This document shows positions 9,722 to 18,960 of a DNA stretch of 64,000 bases, one piece after another (the stretch's first letter is position 1; the number at the start of each line of letters is the position of its first letter). Source of the stretch: Streptomyces nanshensis (GTDB taxonomy: Bacteria; Actinomycetota; Actinomycetes; Streptomycetales; Streptomycetaceae); NCBI RefSeq assembly GCF_001751255.1, contig NZ_LJGW01000111.1, positions 1 to 64,000 of the forward strand, given 5' to 3'. Made by a program: the position numbers and the translations under genes. The notes under the pieces were generated by a model. That model did no database searches. It saw only the letters and a program-made list of their open reading frames with translations, and was not told the origin of the DNA.

Positions 9722-10399
9722 GTGGAGAGCAGGACGGAACCGGTACGCGTCCTCGTCGTCGACGACGAGCAACTCGTACGGATGGCGCTGCGGTTGGTCA
9801 TCGACGGCGAGGAGGATCTGACCGTCGTGGCCGAGGCCGCCGACGGGGACGCCGCGATCACAGCGGTCGATCAACACCGGCCGGACGTCGTACTGATGGA
9901 CGTGCGGATGCCCGGCCGTGACGGTCTCGCCGTGACCCGCGAACTCCTCGCCCGGCCGTCGCCGCCCCGGGTGCTCATGCTGACCACGTTCGACTCCGAC
10001 GACCTGGTGCTCGGCGCACTGCGCGCCGGGGCGCTCGGATTCGTCCTCAAGGACACCCCGCCGCCTCAGATCTGCCACGCGGTGCGCACCGTCGCGGACG
10101 GACGGCCCGCGCTCTCCCCGGCGGCCACGGCCCGGGTGATCGCCGCGGCCACCGCTCCGGACTCCCCGCACACCCGCGACCTCTCCCGCGAGGCCGCCCG
10201 TACGAAGCTGTCCGTCCTCACCGAGCGCGAACGCGAGACGGCACGGGCCGTGGCGGACGGACTGGACAACCCGGAGATCGCGGAGCGCCTCGACATCAGC
10301 GTCGCCACCGTCAAGGCGCACACCAGCAGCCTCTTCGCCAAGCTGGCCGTCCGCAACCGGGTACAGATCGCCCTGCTGGTGCACGACGCGGAGCGGTGA
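9722..10399 (+). CDS. NarL/FixJ-type response regulator
   Basis: A 225-residue regulator with a receiver domain (acidic pair VVDDEQ, phospho-acceptor Asp in VVLMDVRMPG, conserved Lys in VLKDTPPP) and a C-terminal LuxR-type helix-turn-helix (LTERERETARAVADGLDNPEIAERL, reported here as its position around residues 160-185). It starts one base after the kinase stop and is the obvious partner of that kinase. Targets unknown; the divergent TAP hydrolase gene is a candidate by position only. Confidence 0.9.
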   Translation: MESRTEPVRVLVVDDEQLVRMALRLVIDGEEDLTVVAEAADGDAAITAVDQHRPDVVLMDVRMPGRDGLAVTRELLARPSPPRVLMLTTFDSDDLVLGALRAGALGFVLKDTPPPQICHAVRTVADGRPALSPAATARVIAAATAPDSPHTRDLSREAARTKLSVLTERERETARAVADGLDNPEIAERLDISVATVKAHTSSLFAKLAVRNRVQIALLVHDAER

Positions 10400-10483
10400 G
10401 CGGCCGGGAGGTCCTTCTTGCCGACGACCCGGCGCTCCTCGGGCCGCAGGTCTGCGGCGTCGACGGGCAGTCCCTGTACGCGA

Positions 10484-10597
10484 TCAGACCTTGACGCACT
10501 CCTCCCGCTCCTCTTCGTACGTGGCGCAGCCGGCGAGGACGGGCGCGGCGGCTGCCGCGGCGGTCAGGAGACGCAAGAGTGACGAACAGGTCTTCAC
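10484..10597 (-). CDS. Putative very short lipoprotein, possibly a truncated gene
   Basis: A 37-codon frame with a textbook lipoprotein signal: MKTCSSLLRLL, an Ala-rich core, then lipobox LAGC with Cys24. Only 13 residues follow (TYEEEREECVKV). There is no well-spaced ribosome site, and a sensible-looking sequence continues in another frame after the stop (DLRPEERRVVGKKDLP). It may therefore be a frameshifted remnant of a longer lipoprotein gene. Confidence 0.3.
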   Translation of the reverse strand: MKTCSSLLRLLTAAAAAAPVLAGCATYEEEREECVKV

Positions 10598-10687
10598 CCT
10601 CGCCGAAGGCAGCATCTCCAGCACCGCGCCACTGTCACGGAGCCCGGTGAGAACCCGATGACCCGGTCCTCGCTCGGTGGCGGTGGC

Positions 10688-11200
10688 TCAACCGCACCTG
10701 GAACCCAACGCCAGCCGAGCCCGGTACCGGCGATCACGGTCCAGCAGGGGATCACCGCCCCCGGCGGCCGACACGTACAACGGACCGCGCGCACCGCGCA
10801 GTTCGGAGGCGCCGAGCCGGTGGTCCTCGATCGCCGTGAAGACCGGGAGCATGTCGTTCCAGCCCCTTTCCGGGTCGCCGAGACCGGCCAGCGCGTCGTA
10901 GTCGGCACGGCTGCCGCGGCTGGGCACCATGCCGTTGACCGCACTCGGCCCACCGAGGGTCTTGCCTCGCACCCAGTACTCGGTCTGCCGGGCGGGCCCG
11001 GACGGGCGGGTCGGACAGTGCCACGCGGCGGTGGGATCGAAGATCGGAGAAGCCGGGACGGCATACCGCACCTGCGTTTCTCGGCGGCCTCGCTCGATAC
11101 CTGCGTCCGGTGCGCGGGCCATGGGAGCCAGTTCTGTGTGCGCCGCCAGGGGACCTGCCTCTGCCAGGTTTATCCAATCCACAACCAACTCGGAGTAGTA
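10688..11200 (-). pseudogene. GMC-family oxidoreductase remnant
   Basis: On the minus strand a stretch reads RGKTLGGPSAVNGMV, then SRGSRADYDALA, DPERGWNDMLPVFTAIEDH and RGARGPLYVS. This is the conserved N-terminal half of glucose-methanol-choline FAD oxidoreductases. The FAD-binding N-terminus (GxGxxG) and the whole C-terminal two thirds are absent, so no working enzyme can be made. Confidence 0.65.
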
Positions 11201-11273
11201 GTTGGGTAGTTGCGGTATCGATAGGTTGGGCCGCTCAGTTCGCGACGGCACGAGTGGGGGGAGTGGGTCGAGC

Positions 11274-11839
11274 ATGGGGATGGAGCCACAGGACGAGCAG
11301 GTCGAAGTCGTGCGGGCGACGCCCGAGTACCTGCAGCAGATCGCCCAGCTCGCGAAGTCACGGAGCCTGAACGAGTAGGACGGAGCACATGAGTCCGCAG
11401 CGGTGGAGAGCGGCTTCCTGGTGTCCGCGTACGAGGAGGCGGACTACCGTGCCCGCCTGGACACCGCCGAACACTTCTACGTGGCTATCAAGGGCAAGGA
11501 TGTGCTCGGATTTCTGCTGGCCTACACCTCGGATCAGGTTCAACGGGACGAGTGGCTGAACCGGCGGATCAAGACCACCCTCGGCGATTTCCTTGTGATC
11601 AAACAAGTCTGTGTGGCTCGAAATGCTGCACGTAGCGGCATAGGGTCCATGCTCTACTATCACTTGCTGGAGAAGTGGACGGAAAGTCCCGTGATCGCTG
11701 CAGTAGTAAACCACCCACCCGCCCAATGAGGCGTCCGCCGGTTTTCACCGCAAAGCTGGGATTCCAGGAACTGACTCGCCTCACACCTCCGGATGGCATG
11801 CCACGTGTGGTGTGGATATGGCGCAAGCCACGCGAATCG
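11274..11839 (+). pseudogene. GNAT acetyltransferase gene, interrupted
   Basis: From ATG 11274 the frame reads about 34 residues, hits an in-frame TAG at 11376-11378, and resumes in the same frame at once (DGAHESAAVESGFLVSAYEEADY). It has GNAT features (YVAIKGKDVLGFLLAY, VIKQVCVARNAARSGIGSMLYYHLLE with the acetyl-CoA loop RSGIGS). Near 11730 the frame is lost again: PNEASAGFHRK continues in one frame and KLGFQELTRL in another, the normal GNAT ending. One stop plus two shifts make this a pseudogene. Base use is less GC-rich than its neighbours. Confidence 0.6.
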
Positions 11840-12283
11840 ATGCTGCAGACCCAGTATTCCGTTTCGGTGGACTTATACAAGCATGAGGACAGTACCAACT
11901 GGCAGAAGCTGAACAACTTCTTCTACATCACGGTCAGTCTCACGGCTGCCGCTGCGTTCTCGGTCGGGAAGGAGGGCGCAGGAGGCAACCTGGGGGTGTC
12001 TCTGGCGCTCATCATCTCGTTCATCGGACTCTGTGTATCCGTGGGATTCTCCCAGATGCTGCACTTCGGGACCAAGTATTTACTCGCCCGCAAATCCGCG
12101 TTAGTCGAGATCGAGGAGTACATGGCCTGGCACGGCGGTCAGCCAATTGTGACCTGGCATTCCTCCAATCCCGGTGACCGTCACTTGAGGAAATCACCCA
12201 CCGGACTCATCATGGTGCTGCTGCCGATTCTGGTCGCGATAGGCTGGGCAGGAATGCTCGGTGCTCTGATTTATACATTTTGA
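11840..12283 (+). CDS. Predicted multi-span membrane protein, probably the 3' part of the broken GNAT gene
   Basis: About 147 residues from ATG 11840, in frame with the end of the GNAT remnant. After HEDSTNWQKLNNFFYIT come two adjacent hydrophobic helices (about residues 30-75), a soluble loop, and a C-terminal helix pair (GLIMVLLPILVAIGWAGMLG). The layout resembles small SLATT/RipA-like membrane domains, but that is a shape resemblance only. It may be translated alone or be the membrane half of a former GNAT fusion. Function unknown. Confidence 0.4.
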   Translation: MLQTQYSVSVDLYKHEDSTNWQKLNNFFYITVSLTAAAAFSVGKEGAGGNLGVSLALIISFIGLCVSVGFSQMLHFGTKYLLARKSALVEIEEYMAWHGGQPIVTWHSSNPGDRHLRKSPTGLIMVLLPILVAIGWAGMLGALIYTF

Positions 12284-12619
12284 CCCCTGGGCTCATCGGC
12301 TCGCCCGTCGACGCGAAAAGCGAGGCGACTTCGCTCGCCGCGAGCGGCGCGGTATTGAGGCACAGGTCGCCGTCACGAGCGGCACCGGTCCAGGGCATGC
12401 GCGTTACTCAAGCAGGAACCCAGGCTTGGCCCTCCCCGGGTCCCGCAGATGCGCAAGGTATTCCCGGCGCCGCTGGTCGGCACAGCGGTTCCGCGTCTCT
12501 GCGGTCGGCCCACGACTCGTCACGATGAGGAATGGTTCAGGCTGACGTTCACCTTGCAGGGCACACTCCCCGTGGACTGACGCCCGGTCAAGGTCGCCCT
12601 CGCGAGCGGCTGCTACGCC
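12284..12619. other. Gene-free stretch
   Basis: I see no coding frame with a ribosome site, no hairpin with a T-run and no repeat here. It lies between two broken genes and is probably decayed sequence. Confidence 0.5.
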
Positions 12620-13040
12620 GGTTCCGATAGCCCACGGGCTCCAGGAACAGTGCGGTGTCGGTCGATGAGCGCAGATCGGTGAGGCTGCAATCGCGCCGAA
12701 AGTAGTCGCCGCCGGTGTGGGTGACGGCGGAGCGTACGTAGTCGATCAGCCGCTCACTGAGCAGCGTCGTGTAGTCGTGCACCGAGTTGAAGACCTCGCC
12801 GATCGCCAGCGGCGTGGTGGTGTGCTGCCGGATGAGGCGCAGCGCCGCCTGGATCAGCATCATCCGGTGATGCCCGTCGTGCAGCAGCGGCAGCTCCGGC
12901 TCGAACTCCTCGCGTACGGCCTCGAAGACGCCCGGCACATGCCGCAGATACGCCCGGGTGTCCCCCACCGGCGGGTGATTCGTTGAGGGCGCACCGCGAA
13001 GGTCGGAGGATAAATCGCTGTTGCCACAGGATTGAAGTTT
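12620..13040 (-). pseudogene. Mannonate-dehydratase/RspA-like enolase-superfamily remnant
   Basis: Minus-strand reading gives GDTRAYLRHVPGVFEAVREEF, ELPLLHDGHHRM, then ALRLIRQHTTTPLAIGEVFNSV and LIDYVRSAVTHTGGDY. These are blocks of the ManD/RspA family. The block normally found between them (with the metal-binding FWLEDP-type motif) is deleted, and the N- and C-terminal parts are missing, so it cannot be an active dehydratase. Confidence 0.6.
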
Positions 13041-13173
13041 GGAGTGACCGCCGATACCGCCCAGGGTTCGGTATCGATGATGGAAGGGTCCAGTGGGCAC
13101 CAGTGGGTATTCACTGACTGGCCTCGATCGGGTGACTTCAGCAGCCGCGCCTGACGGGCGACTGGTGATATGG

Positions 13174-13189
13174 ATTCACAATCGTGAAT
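13174..13189. promoter_or_regulatory. Perfect dyad upstream of the MFS gene
   Basis: ATTCAC-AATC-GTGAAT is a perfect 6+6 palindrome 40 bases before the MFS start and so is a candidate repressor site. No regulator of a suitable type is adjacent. Confidence 0.35.
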
Positions 13190-13228
13190 AGGCGCTCAAA
13201 ATTCTGCTGACGAGGGAGAAGCCGACCT

Positions 13229-14710
13229 ATGTTCAAGGGGCCGTTGGCTGGCCGCTACCCCGTGGTGTCGGCGATGGTTGTTTTCGCCTTGGTGCCCTAT
13301 CTGGCTCTCTCCGCGGCACTGGGACCGATCACGCCGATCATCGCCGACGACCTGGACATGAGCCTTCGGACGCTCAACGTGACGACAGGCTTGGCCAACG
13401 CCGGCTACGCGGTCGGAACGATCCTGGCGGTGCAGTTCGCCCAGCACCTCCCGCAACGGCGGATGCTGATCATCTACGGCTCCCTGCTCGTGATCGGCTC
13501 GGTACTCACCGCGTCGGCGGTGAACGCTGGGATATTCGTCGTCGGGCACATCGTGCAGGGCCTGTGCACCAGTCTGCTGTTGATCGCAGCCGTACCGCCG
13601 CTGATCACTGGATATCCGCAGGCTCGGCTGCGCGAGACTGTCGTGATCTTGAACATGTGCATCTTCGGCGCCGTCGCCCTCGGCCCGGTGTTCGCCGGCA
13701 TCCAAGCCAACTCCAACGGATGGCGGCCGCTGTTCTGGGTGGTCGCCGGAATCGCCACGGCGGCGCTCGTGTTGTCCGTTCTGACCTTCGAGTACACCCC
13801 GCCGGCCAGCAAGGGCACGAGTATCGACTTCGTCGCACTCGGGCTGGCCAGTGTCGGCTGTGTGGCGGGATTCTTCGGCGCCTCGCAACTGCTCACTCAC
13901 AGCTTCTCCGAAGTCAGGGCATGGGCGCCGTTGATCGGCGGGCTCCTTCTGATCGTCATCCTCTTCATCCACGAGTACACGGCCAAGCATCCGCTGCTGT
14001 GTGTGCGCAGCCTCTTCAGTACGTTCCCCGTCGCCGGCATCGTCGCCGCCATGTGCGCGGCGGCGGCGTCGGTGTCTGCGACGCTACTGACCTCGACGGT
14101 GCTGGCGGAGCGCATGTCGCCTCTGCGCCTGGGACTGCTCTACCTTCCCGAGGTCGGCGGGGCCGTGATCGCCGCGGTCGCCTTCGGTCGTGTCTTCCGT
14201 ACCCGCCTGCTGCACTTCTACGTCCTCGGGGGACTGACGTTCCTGAGTGTCGGCATCGCGGTGATGAACGCCGCCGAGCCGCCGACGGCCCCTCTGATCG
14301 CTGTGGGCTCGGGCCTGGTCGGCGTCGGCGTCGGCTCCTCCGTGGTCCCGGCGCTGTTCATCGCCGGCTTCTCGCTGCGCTCCAATCAGGTGCAGCGGGT
14401 GTTCGGGATCGTGGAGTTGATGCGGGCGGTGGCGGCGTTCATGATCGGCCCGATCCTGATGTATATCGCCACCACGGCCGAGAGCAACCTCGTCTCGGGC
14501 ACGAGGGACGCCCTGTGGATCTGCTTCGGGCTCGGCGTAGCGGGCGCGGTGCTCGGCGCTGCCCTGTATGTGGTCGGCGGGGTACGCCACCCGCCGAAGC
14601 CGTCGGTGCAGGGATGGATGAGCGGCGAACAGCCCGGATGGGATTCCCCGCCGCTCTTCGCCGGACTCACCCGGAGCGAGGGAGGCAACGAAAAGGACGC
14701 GAACTGCTAG
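13229..14710 (+). CDS. MFS drug/metabolite exporter
   Basis: A 493-residue membrane protein with hydrophobic segments throughout and the DHA2-like layout (about 14 spans). The first helix starts directly after FKGPLAGRYP, and the second span block reads ITPIIADDLDMSLRTLNVTTGLANAGYAVGTILAVQFAQ. The short, soluble C-terminal tail is not conserved in type. It should export a small molecule using the proton gradient; substrate unknown. It is unlinked to the Zur-like sites further on, and a hairpin lies just after it. Confidence 0.8.
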   Translation: MFKGPLAGRYPVVSAMVVFALVPYLALSAALGPITPIIADDLDMSLRTLNVTTGLANAGYAVGTILAVQFAQHLPQRRMLIIYGSLLVIGSVLTASAVNAGIFVVGHIVQGLCTSLLLIAAVPPLITGYPQARLRETVVILNMCIFGAVALGPVFAGIQANSNGWRPLFWVVAGIATAALVLSVLTFEYTPPASKGTSIDFVALGLASVGCVAGFFGASQLLTHSFSEVRAWAPLIGGLLLIVILFIHEYTAKHPLLCVRSLFSTFPVAGIVAAMCAAAASVSATLLTSTVLAERMSPLRLGLLYLPEVGGAVIAAVAFGRVFRTRLLHFYVLGGLTFLSVGIAVMNAAEPPTAPLIAVGSGLVGVGVGSSVVPALFIAGFSLRSNQVQRVFGIVELMRAVAAFMIGPILMYIATTAESNLVSGTRDALWICFGLGVAGAVLGAALYVVGGVRHPPKPSVQGWMSGEQPGWDSPPLFAGLTRSEGGNEKDANC

Positions 14711-15287
14711 GAACCGCAGACTGCCGTGCCGCCGGTAGCCCGCGGGCGGCTCGCCTCTACCGCGGGCAAGGCCGTTCCAAGAGGACGCCAACAACCGCCG
14801 CATTCGGGGACCAACTCGCCGCTCCTGCCACAACGCGAACATTGACCCACGGTCACCGTCACGTAGATTTGCACCTTCCGCCACTGACGGATGTTCAGAT
14901 TCCATTCGCCCCTGCTCGTCAGGCTCCACCGTGTGATCGTGATGACTCTCAGGTATTGAGTCTGCGGCAGCAGATCAGAGCGGCGTCGATCCCTGCGCAA
15001 GCCAGAAAGTGCTCGACTCTGCTTTCGCAACGGCAGTGCAGGCGGCGGCATCCGGACAGCCATGCCACCGTGCGCTTTACAGTCCAACTGTGACGGCCCG
15101 GCCAGCGCGAGTCCGCGATGTGCTGCGAATGTCCACAGCACCGAGAAAACGACTGACAACCGGCTCGTAACCCTTACCCGCCAAACATCGGAGGGTTCGT
15201 ACTCGCGTTCAGCTCACTGGTGCCGGCCACAGATGCCTTAAGGAAATGGGAACGCAAGAGAACGTCGCTGGCATGCACCGGTACCGA
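14711..15287. other. Gene-free stretch with a hairpin at 14738-14767
   Basis: GCCCGCGG (14738-14745) pairs with CCGCGGGC (14760-14767) about 30 bases after the MFS stop, so it is a likely terminator without a T-run. The remaining 500 bases show no gene I can support. A minus-strand frame with two CxxC pairs was considered and not accepted. Confidence 0.45.
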
Positions 15288-16184
15288 TCAGCCACACAAC
15301 TCGCTCCGTAGCCAGGGGAGCGAGTCGAGCAGAGCTGCGATGCCCGGATTATCAGAGTTTGCGGCCAGGTAAACGAACCGGAGTTCCACGCTCCATCGAG
15401 GAAGCTGCACCGGCAGCAGATGGATGCGTCCGGACCGTTGGAAGTTTCTGGTGGCGAATCGGGGAACGACCGCGACGTGATCGGAGTCGATGGTGTGTGT
15501 GATGGCGGCTTCGGGCGATCCCGTCGTGTGCACGGGGGTGTCGCGACGTCGTTCCGGATGGTCGAAGATCGCCGCCAGCGGCTCGCCTTCGGCGTCCCAG
15601 CGGTAGATGACAAGGGTTGTGCCGACCAGGTCGTCCGGGGTGAGTTGAGGTGCGTCGCACAGCTGATGCCCCGATCTGCACACCGCGACCATCGGCGAGG
15701 TCCCCAGCCGCTCTGACCTCAGCGATCCGGTCGCCACCTGCGTGAGCAGGAAGCCGCCATGTGCGCTGCCGTCGCGTACCTGCTCCACTACTTCCCTGCT
15801 GTGGGCCACACGTCCGTGGGCAGCGATGTCCAGCCCGCTCAGCGCACCGAAGGCGAGCGGGAAGACCGTCGCGGCAAAGCTGTTCGGGGCGGCCAGAACG
15901 AGCCGCTCGGGCGTCCCCGTGTCCAGGCTGTGAACGGCCTCGTCCAGAAGGTCGAGGCACCGCCGCGCATACCCCATCAGTCGTTGTCCGGCAGGGGTGA
16001 GTGTGCTCCCGCGCGCCCCGCGGACGAACAGGGTCGTCCCAAGTCGGCGTTCCAGCCCGGCTATCCGGTTGCTGACGGACGGTGCGGCGAGGCGCAGCTC
16101 CGCGGCCGCGGCGTTGAAGCTGCCGAGCCGTGCGATCGCCGAGAACACTTCCAGGTCCATGATCTCCAACGAGGATGAAGGCAT
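15288..16184 (-). CDS. LysR-family transcriptional regulator
   Basis: A 298-residue LTTR. The N-terminal winged helix-turn-helix is intact (DLEVFSAIARLGSFNAAAAELRLAAPSVSNRIAGLERRLG at residues 10-49, given by position), followed by a LysR substrate-binding domain. It is divergent from the amino acid ABC operon and almost certainly controls it. A perfect TTCGGT-CT-ACCGAA dyad lies 31 bases upstream of its start. The inducer is probably the imported amino acid or its breakdown product. Confidence 0.88.
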   Translation of the reverse strand: MPSSSLEIMDLEVFSAIARLGSFNAAAAELRLAAPSVSNRIAGLERRLGTTLFVRGARGSTLTPAGQRLMGYARRCLDLLDEAVHSLDTGTPERLVLAAPNSFAATVFPLAFGALSGLDIAAHGRVAHSREVVEQVRDGSAHGGFLLTQVATGSLRSERLGTSPMVAVCRSGHQLCDAPQLTPDDLVGTTLVIYRWDAEGEPLAAIFDHPERRRDTPVHTTGSPEAAITHTIDSDHVAVVPRFATRNFQRSGRIHLLPVQLPRWSVELRFVYLAANSDNPGIAALLDSLPWLRSELCG

Positions 16185-16214
16185 AGCGCAAGGCTAACGC
16201 CAGACCTAGAAGAA

Positions 16215-16228
16215 TTCGGTCTACCGAA
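16215..16228. promoter_or_regulatory. Candidate LysR operator
   Basis: TTCGGTCTACCGAA is a perfect 6+2+6 dyad between the divergent LysR gene and the ABC operon, where LysR regulators usually bind to repress themselves and activate the divergent genes. Confidence 0.5.
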
Positions 16229-16339
16229 ATACTCGGCGCTCGCCGAAGCTTTGATGACCCCGCGCAGGCGAACCACCGCTCGACCCGAGCGGAAGACAGG
16301 AGTTGGAACGAGTACGACCGGCCAGGCAGGAGGCACGTT

Positions 16340-17272
16340 GTGAGAACACCGCTGTGCAAGGGATCGATAACGGGGCTCACGCTCGCCGTGGTGTGCCTGA
16401 GTGCGCTGGCAGGATGCGCGAATCCTGATGACGGCGCCGAGGGAGGAGTCGGCAAGAAATCCAACGATCTTGTCGAGAAGGTGGATCGGGACCCGAAGAT
16501 CGCGGGCATGGTGCCGGGACACATCCGGAAACAGGGCTCGTTCACCGCCGCGGTCAACCCGTCGTCGCCGCCGATCAAGTTCGTCGACGACGCCGGGGAC
16601 ATCACCGGCTTCACACCGGAACTCGTCACGGCTGCCGGGAAATTGATGGGCGTCGACGTCGTGATGAAGCAGACCTCGTTCGACGCCCTGATACCCGGCC
16701 TCGAGGCCCGCCGGTTCGACGTCGTCCTCTCCATCAACGACCTGGCCGACCGCCGGGAGAAGACCGACTTCATCGACTACCTGCAGACCGGAACCGCCAT
16801 CCTCGGCGGCGCTTCCCTCCCGCAGGAGAAGATCACCCCCAAGAAGCTCTGTGGACTCTCCGTCGGCTACGTGCGGGGAAACGTGCAGAAAGACCTTGTC
16901 GCGAAGGCCGCCAAGGGATGTGCCGAGTCGGGCGCCAAGCCGGTGACAGGAACCGCGTTCCAGGACATCAACGCAGCCATTCTCGCGGTGCAGAGCGGGC
17001 AGATCGATACGGCGTGGGGTGACGCGCCGTCGATCTCCTACAACGCGGAGAAGAATCCCCGTCAGTACAAGGAGTTGTACCGGGAGATCTCCGGTCCCTA
17101 CGGCGTCGGAGTCAACAAGCAGGACACCGCTCTGCGGGACGCCCTGCGGGCAGCCCTGCGCAAGTGTGTGGAGAACGGCATCTACCAGAAGCTCCTGAAG
17201 GATTATGAGCTGACGGACTATGCGCTGACGGACATGTCGCTGAACAAGGGGCCTGCCGATGACCACGCCTGA
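16340..17272 (+). CDS. Polar amino acid ABC transporter, lipoprotein binding protein
   Basis: A 310-residue solute-binding protein of the SBP_bac_3 family. GTG start, hydrophobic signal and lipobox LAGC with Cys26 for lipid anchoring. The core has the family look (GSFTAAVNPSSPPIKFVDD, GDITGFTPELVTAAGKLMGV, then RRFDVVLSINDLADRREKT). It should capture an amino acid outside the membrane and deliver it to the permease, whose gene overlaps its end by 14 bases. The downstream C-S lyase and FAD oxidase hint at a sulfur amino acid, S-conjugate or D-amino acid as ligand (inference). Confidence 0.87.
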   Translation: MRTPLCKGSITGLTLAVVCLSALAGCANPDDGAEGGVGKKSNDLVEKVDRDPKIAGMVPGHIRKQGSFTAAVNPSSPPIKFVDDAGDITGFTPELVTAAGKLMGVDVVMKQTSFDALIPGLEARRFDVVLSINDLADRREKTDFIDYLQTGTAILGGASLPQEKITPKKLCGLSVGYVRGNVQKDLVAKAAKGCAESGAKPVTGTAFQDINAAILAVQSGQIDTAWGDAPSISYNAEKNPRQYKELYREISGPYGVGVNKQDTALRDALRAALRKCVENGIYQKLLKDYELTDYALTDMSLNKGPADDHA

Positions 17273-18197
17273 GACCCTCCGGTCCGGCCCCGTCACAGGC
17301 GAGGAACTCGAACTGCACAGCATGCCGATCCGCGATCCCAAGCGGCTTGCGCACTGGCTGAGTTACGCGCTGGGCGCTGTCGTACTCGTGCTGACATTCC
17401 GATTCGTCGTCCTCAACCCGCACTGGGACTGGCCGACGATAGGTTCTTGGCTCTTCAGCCGGCGAGTTGTGTCCGGTCTGCTGAACACCGTCCTCATCAC
17501 CGTGGTATCCACGGCCGTCGGATTGGTGCTCGGTCTGGTCGTCGCTGCATTCCGGCTGTCGCGCTTTGCCGTGCTCCGCGGGATGGCCGCCGTGTATGTG
17601 TGGATCATCCGCGCTACACCCGGACTCGTACTCATTCTGTTCGTCTACTTCCTCGCCGCGCTGATGCCGACCCTCAGCCTGGGCCTGCCGTTCGCGGATC
17701 CGTTCTTCGAAGTGCCGACGAATCACGTCATCTCGCAGTTCTCGGCGGCCGTCATCGGACTCTCCGCATATCTCGGGGCCTACTCGGCTGAGATCTTCCG
17801 CGGTGGTGTGCTCTCCGTTCATCAGGGCCAGTTCGAGACCTGCCACTCACTCGGGCTCTCCGCGTGGCGGACGTACACCAAGGTGGTTGGACCGCAGATC
17901 ATCCGCGTGATCACACCGTCGCTGGCCAATGAAGTCGTGACGATGTTCAAGAACACCTCACTTGTCTCGGTGATCGGGTACGTGGAACTGCTGACGACCG
18001 TTCAGCTCGTGTACTCACAGAATTTCAAGACCATTCCGATGCTCACGGTCGCGGTGATCTGGTACCTCGTCCTTACCAGTCTGGCGATGCTCGGCCAGTC
18101 GCGCCTGGAGAAGCGGTTCGGACGTGGCTTCGACCGCCGGGTCGTCAAGAACACGGTGCCCGTGGCCACCGCGGAACAGGAGGGACGGCATGACTGA
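17259..18197 (+). CDS. Polar amino acid ABC transporter permease
   Basis: A 312-residue permease of the HisMQ type with about five or six spans and the ATPase-contact EAA region (CHSLGLSAWRTYTKVVGPQIIRVITPSL). It has a longer N-terminus than minimal HisM proteins. It overlaps both the binding-protein gene (14 bases) and the ATPase gene (8 bases), so the three are one translationally coupled operon. A single permease gene implies a homodimer. Confidence 0.87.
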   Translation: MTTPETLRSGPVTGEELELHSMPIRDPKRLAHWLSYALGAVVLVLTFRFVVLNPHWDWPTIGSWLFSRRVVSGLLNTVLITVVSTAVGLVLGLVVAAFRLSRFAVLRGMAAVYVWIIRATPGLVLILFVYFLAALMPTLSLGLPFADPFFEVPTNHVISQFSAAVIGLSAYLGAYSAEIFRGGVLSVHQGQFETCHSLGLSAWRTYTKVVGPQIIRVITPSLANEVVTMFKNTSLVSVIGYVELLTTVQLVYSQNFKTIPMLTVAVIWYLVLTSLAMLGQSRLEKRFGRGFDRRVVKNTVPVATAEQEGRHD

Positions 18198-18960
18198 CCA
18201 ACCACTCCTGCGACTCCACAAGGTGGAGAAGCACTTCGGGGATTTCGTCGCCCTCGACGGCGTGAGCCTCACGTTGCAGGCCGGGACCGTGACCTGTCTC
18301 GTCGGTCCGTCGGGGTCGGGCAAGAGCACGTTGCTGCGCACGGTCAATCTGCTCGAGAGGCTGGACGGCGGAGCCGTCTATCTCCGTGGCGAGATGCTCG
18401 GCTTCACCCGCAGCGGCGATCATCGCCGTCCCGTCCCGAAGAAGGTGGCACGTCGTCAGGCGGTCAACTTCGGCATGGTCTTCCAGAGCTTCAACCTCAT
18501 TCCACAGATGACCGCGGCGGAGAACGTCGCGCTGGGACCGGTCGAGGTCCTGCAGGTCGGCCGCGCCGACGCACGGCGTCAGGCCCACGAACTGCTGAGC
18601 CGAGTAGGACTCGCCGACCGGGTCGACCACTATCCCGCCGAGCTCTCGGGCGGTCAGCAGCAGCGGGTCGCCATCGCGAGGGCGCTGGCGATGAAACCGA
18701 GCGTCCTGCTGTTCGACGAACCCACGAGTGCACTCGACGCCGAACTCGTCGCCGAAGTACTCGCCGTCATCAAGGAATTGGCCATGGAGGGTTTCACGAT
18801 GCTGATCGTGACCCACGAACTTGCCTTCGCCCGCGATATCGCGGACGAGGTCGTCATGATGGAAGACGGCAGAATCATCGAGTCGGGACCGCCCGACCGC
18901 ATCCTCCTCAACCCCACCACCGAGCGGGCGCGGAGCTTCTTCGCGAGCGTGAGCCACTGA
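18190..18960 (+). CDS. Polar amino acid ABC transporter ATPase
   Basis: A 256-residue ATPase of the GlnQ/HisP type: Walker A GPSGSGKST, Q-loop VFQSFNLIPQMT, signature LSGGQQQRVAIARALAM, Walker B VLLFDEPTSALD and H-loop VTHEL. Start ATG 18190 overlaps the permease stop. Its own stop overlaps the start of the C-S lyase gene, tying transport to metabolism of the substrate. Confidence 0.92.
   Translation: MTDQPLLRLHKVEKHFGDFVALDGVSLTLQAGTVTCLVGPSGSGKSTLLRTVNLLERLDGGAVYLRGEMLGFTRSGDHRRPVPKKVARRQAVNFGMVFQSFNLIPQMTAAENVALGPVEVLQVGRADARRQAHELLSRVGLADRVDHYPAELSGGQQQRVAIARALAMKPSVLLFDEPTSALDAELVAEVLAVIKELAMEGFTMLIVTHELAFARDIADEVVMMEDGRIIESGPPDRILLNPTTERARSFFASVSH

Noticed and set aside
14707-15159. 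Minus-strand 150-codon frame containing CSRCGRSGELVPECGGC
   Set aside because: The two CxxC pairs look like a zinc ribbon, but the rest is low-order sequence, there is no convincing ribosome site, and its end overlaps the terminator-like hairpin of the MFS gene.
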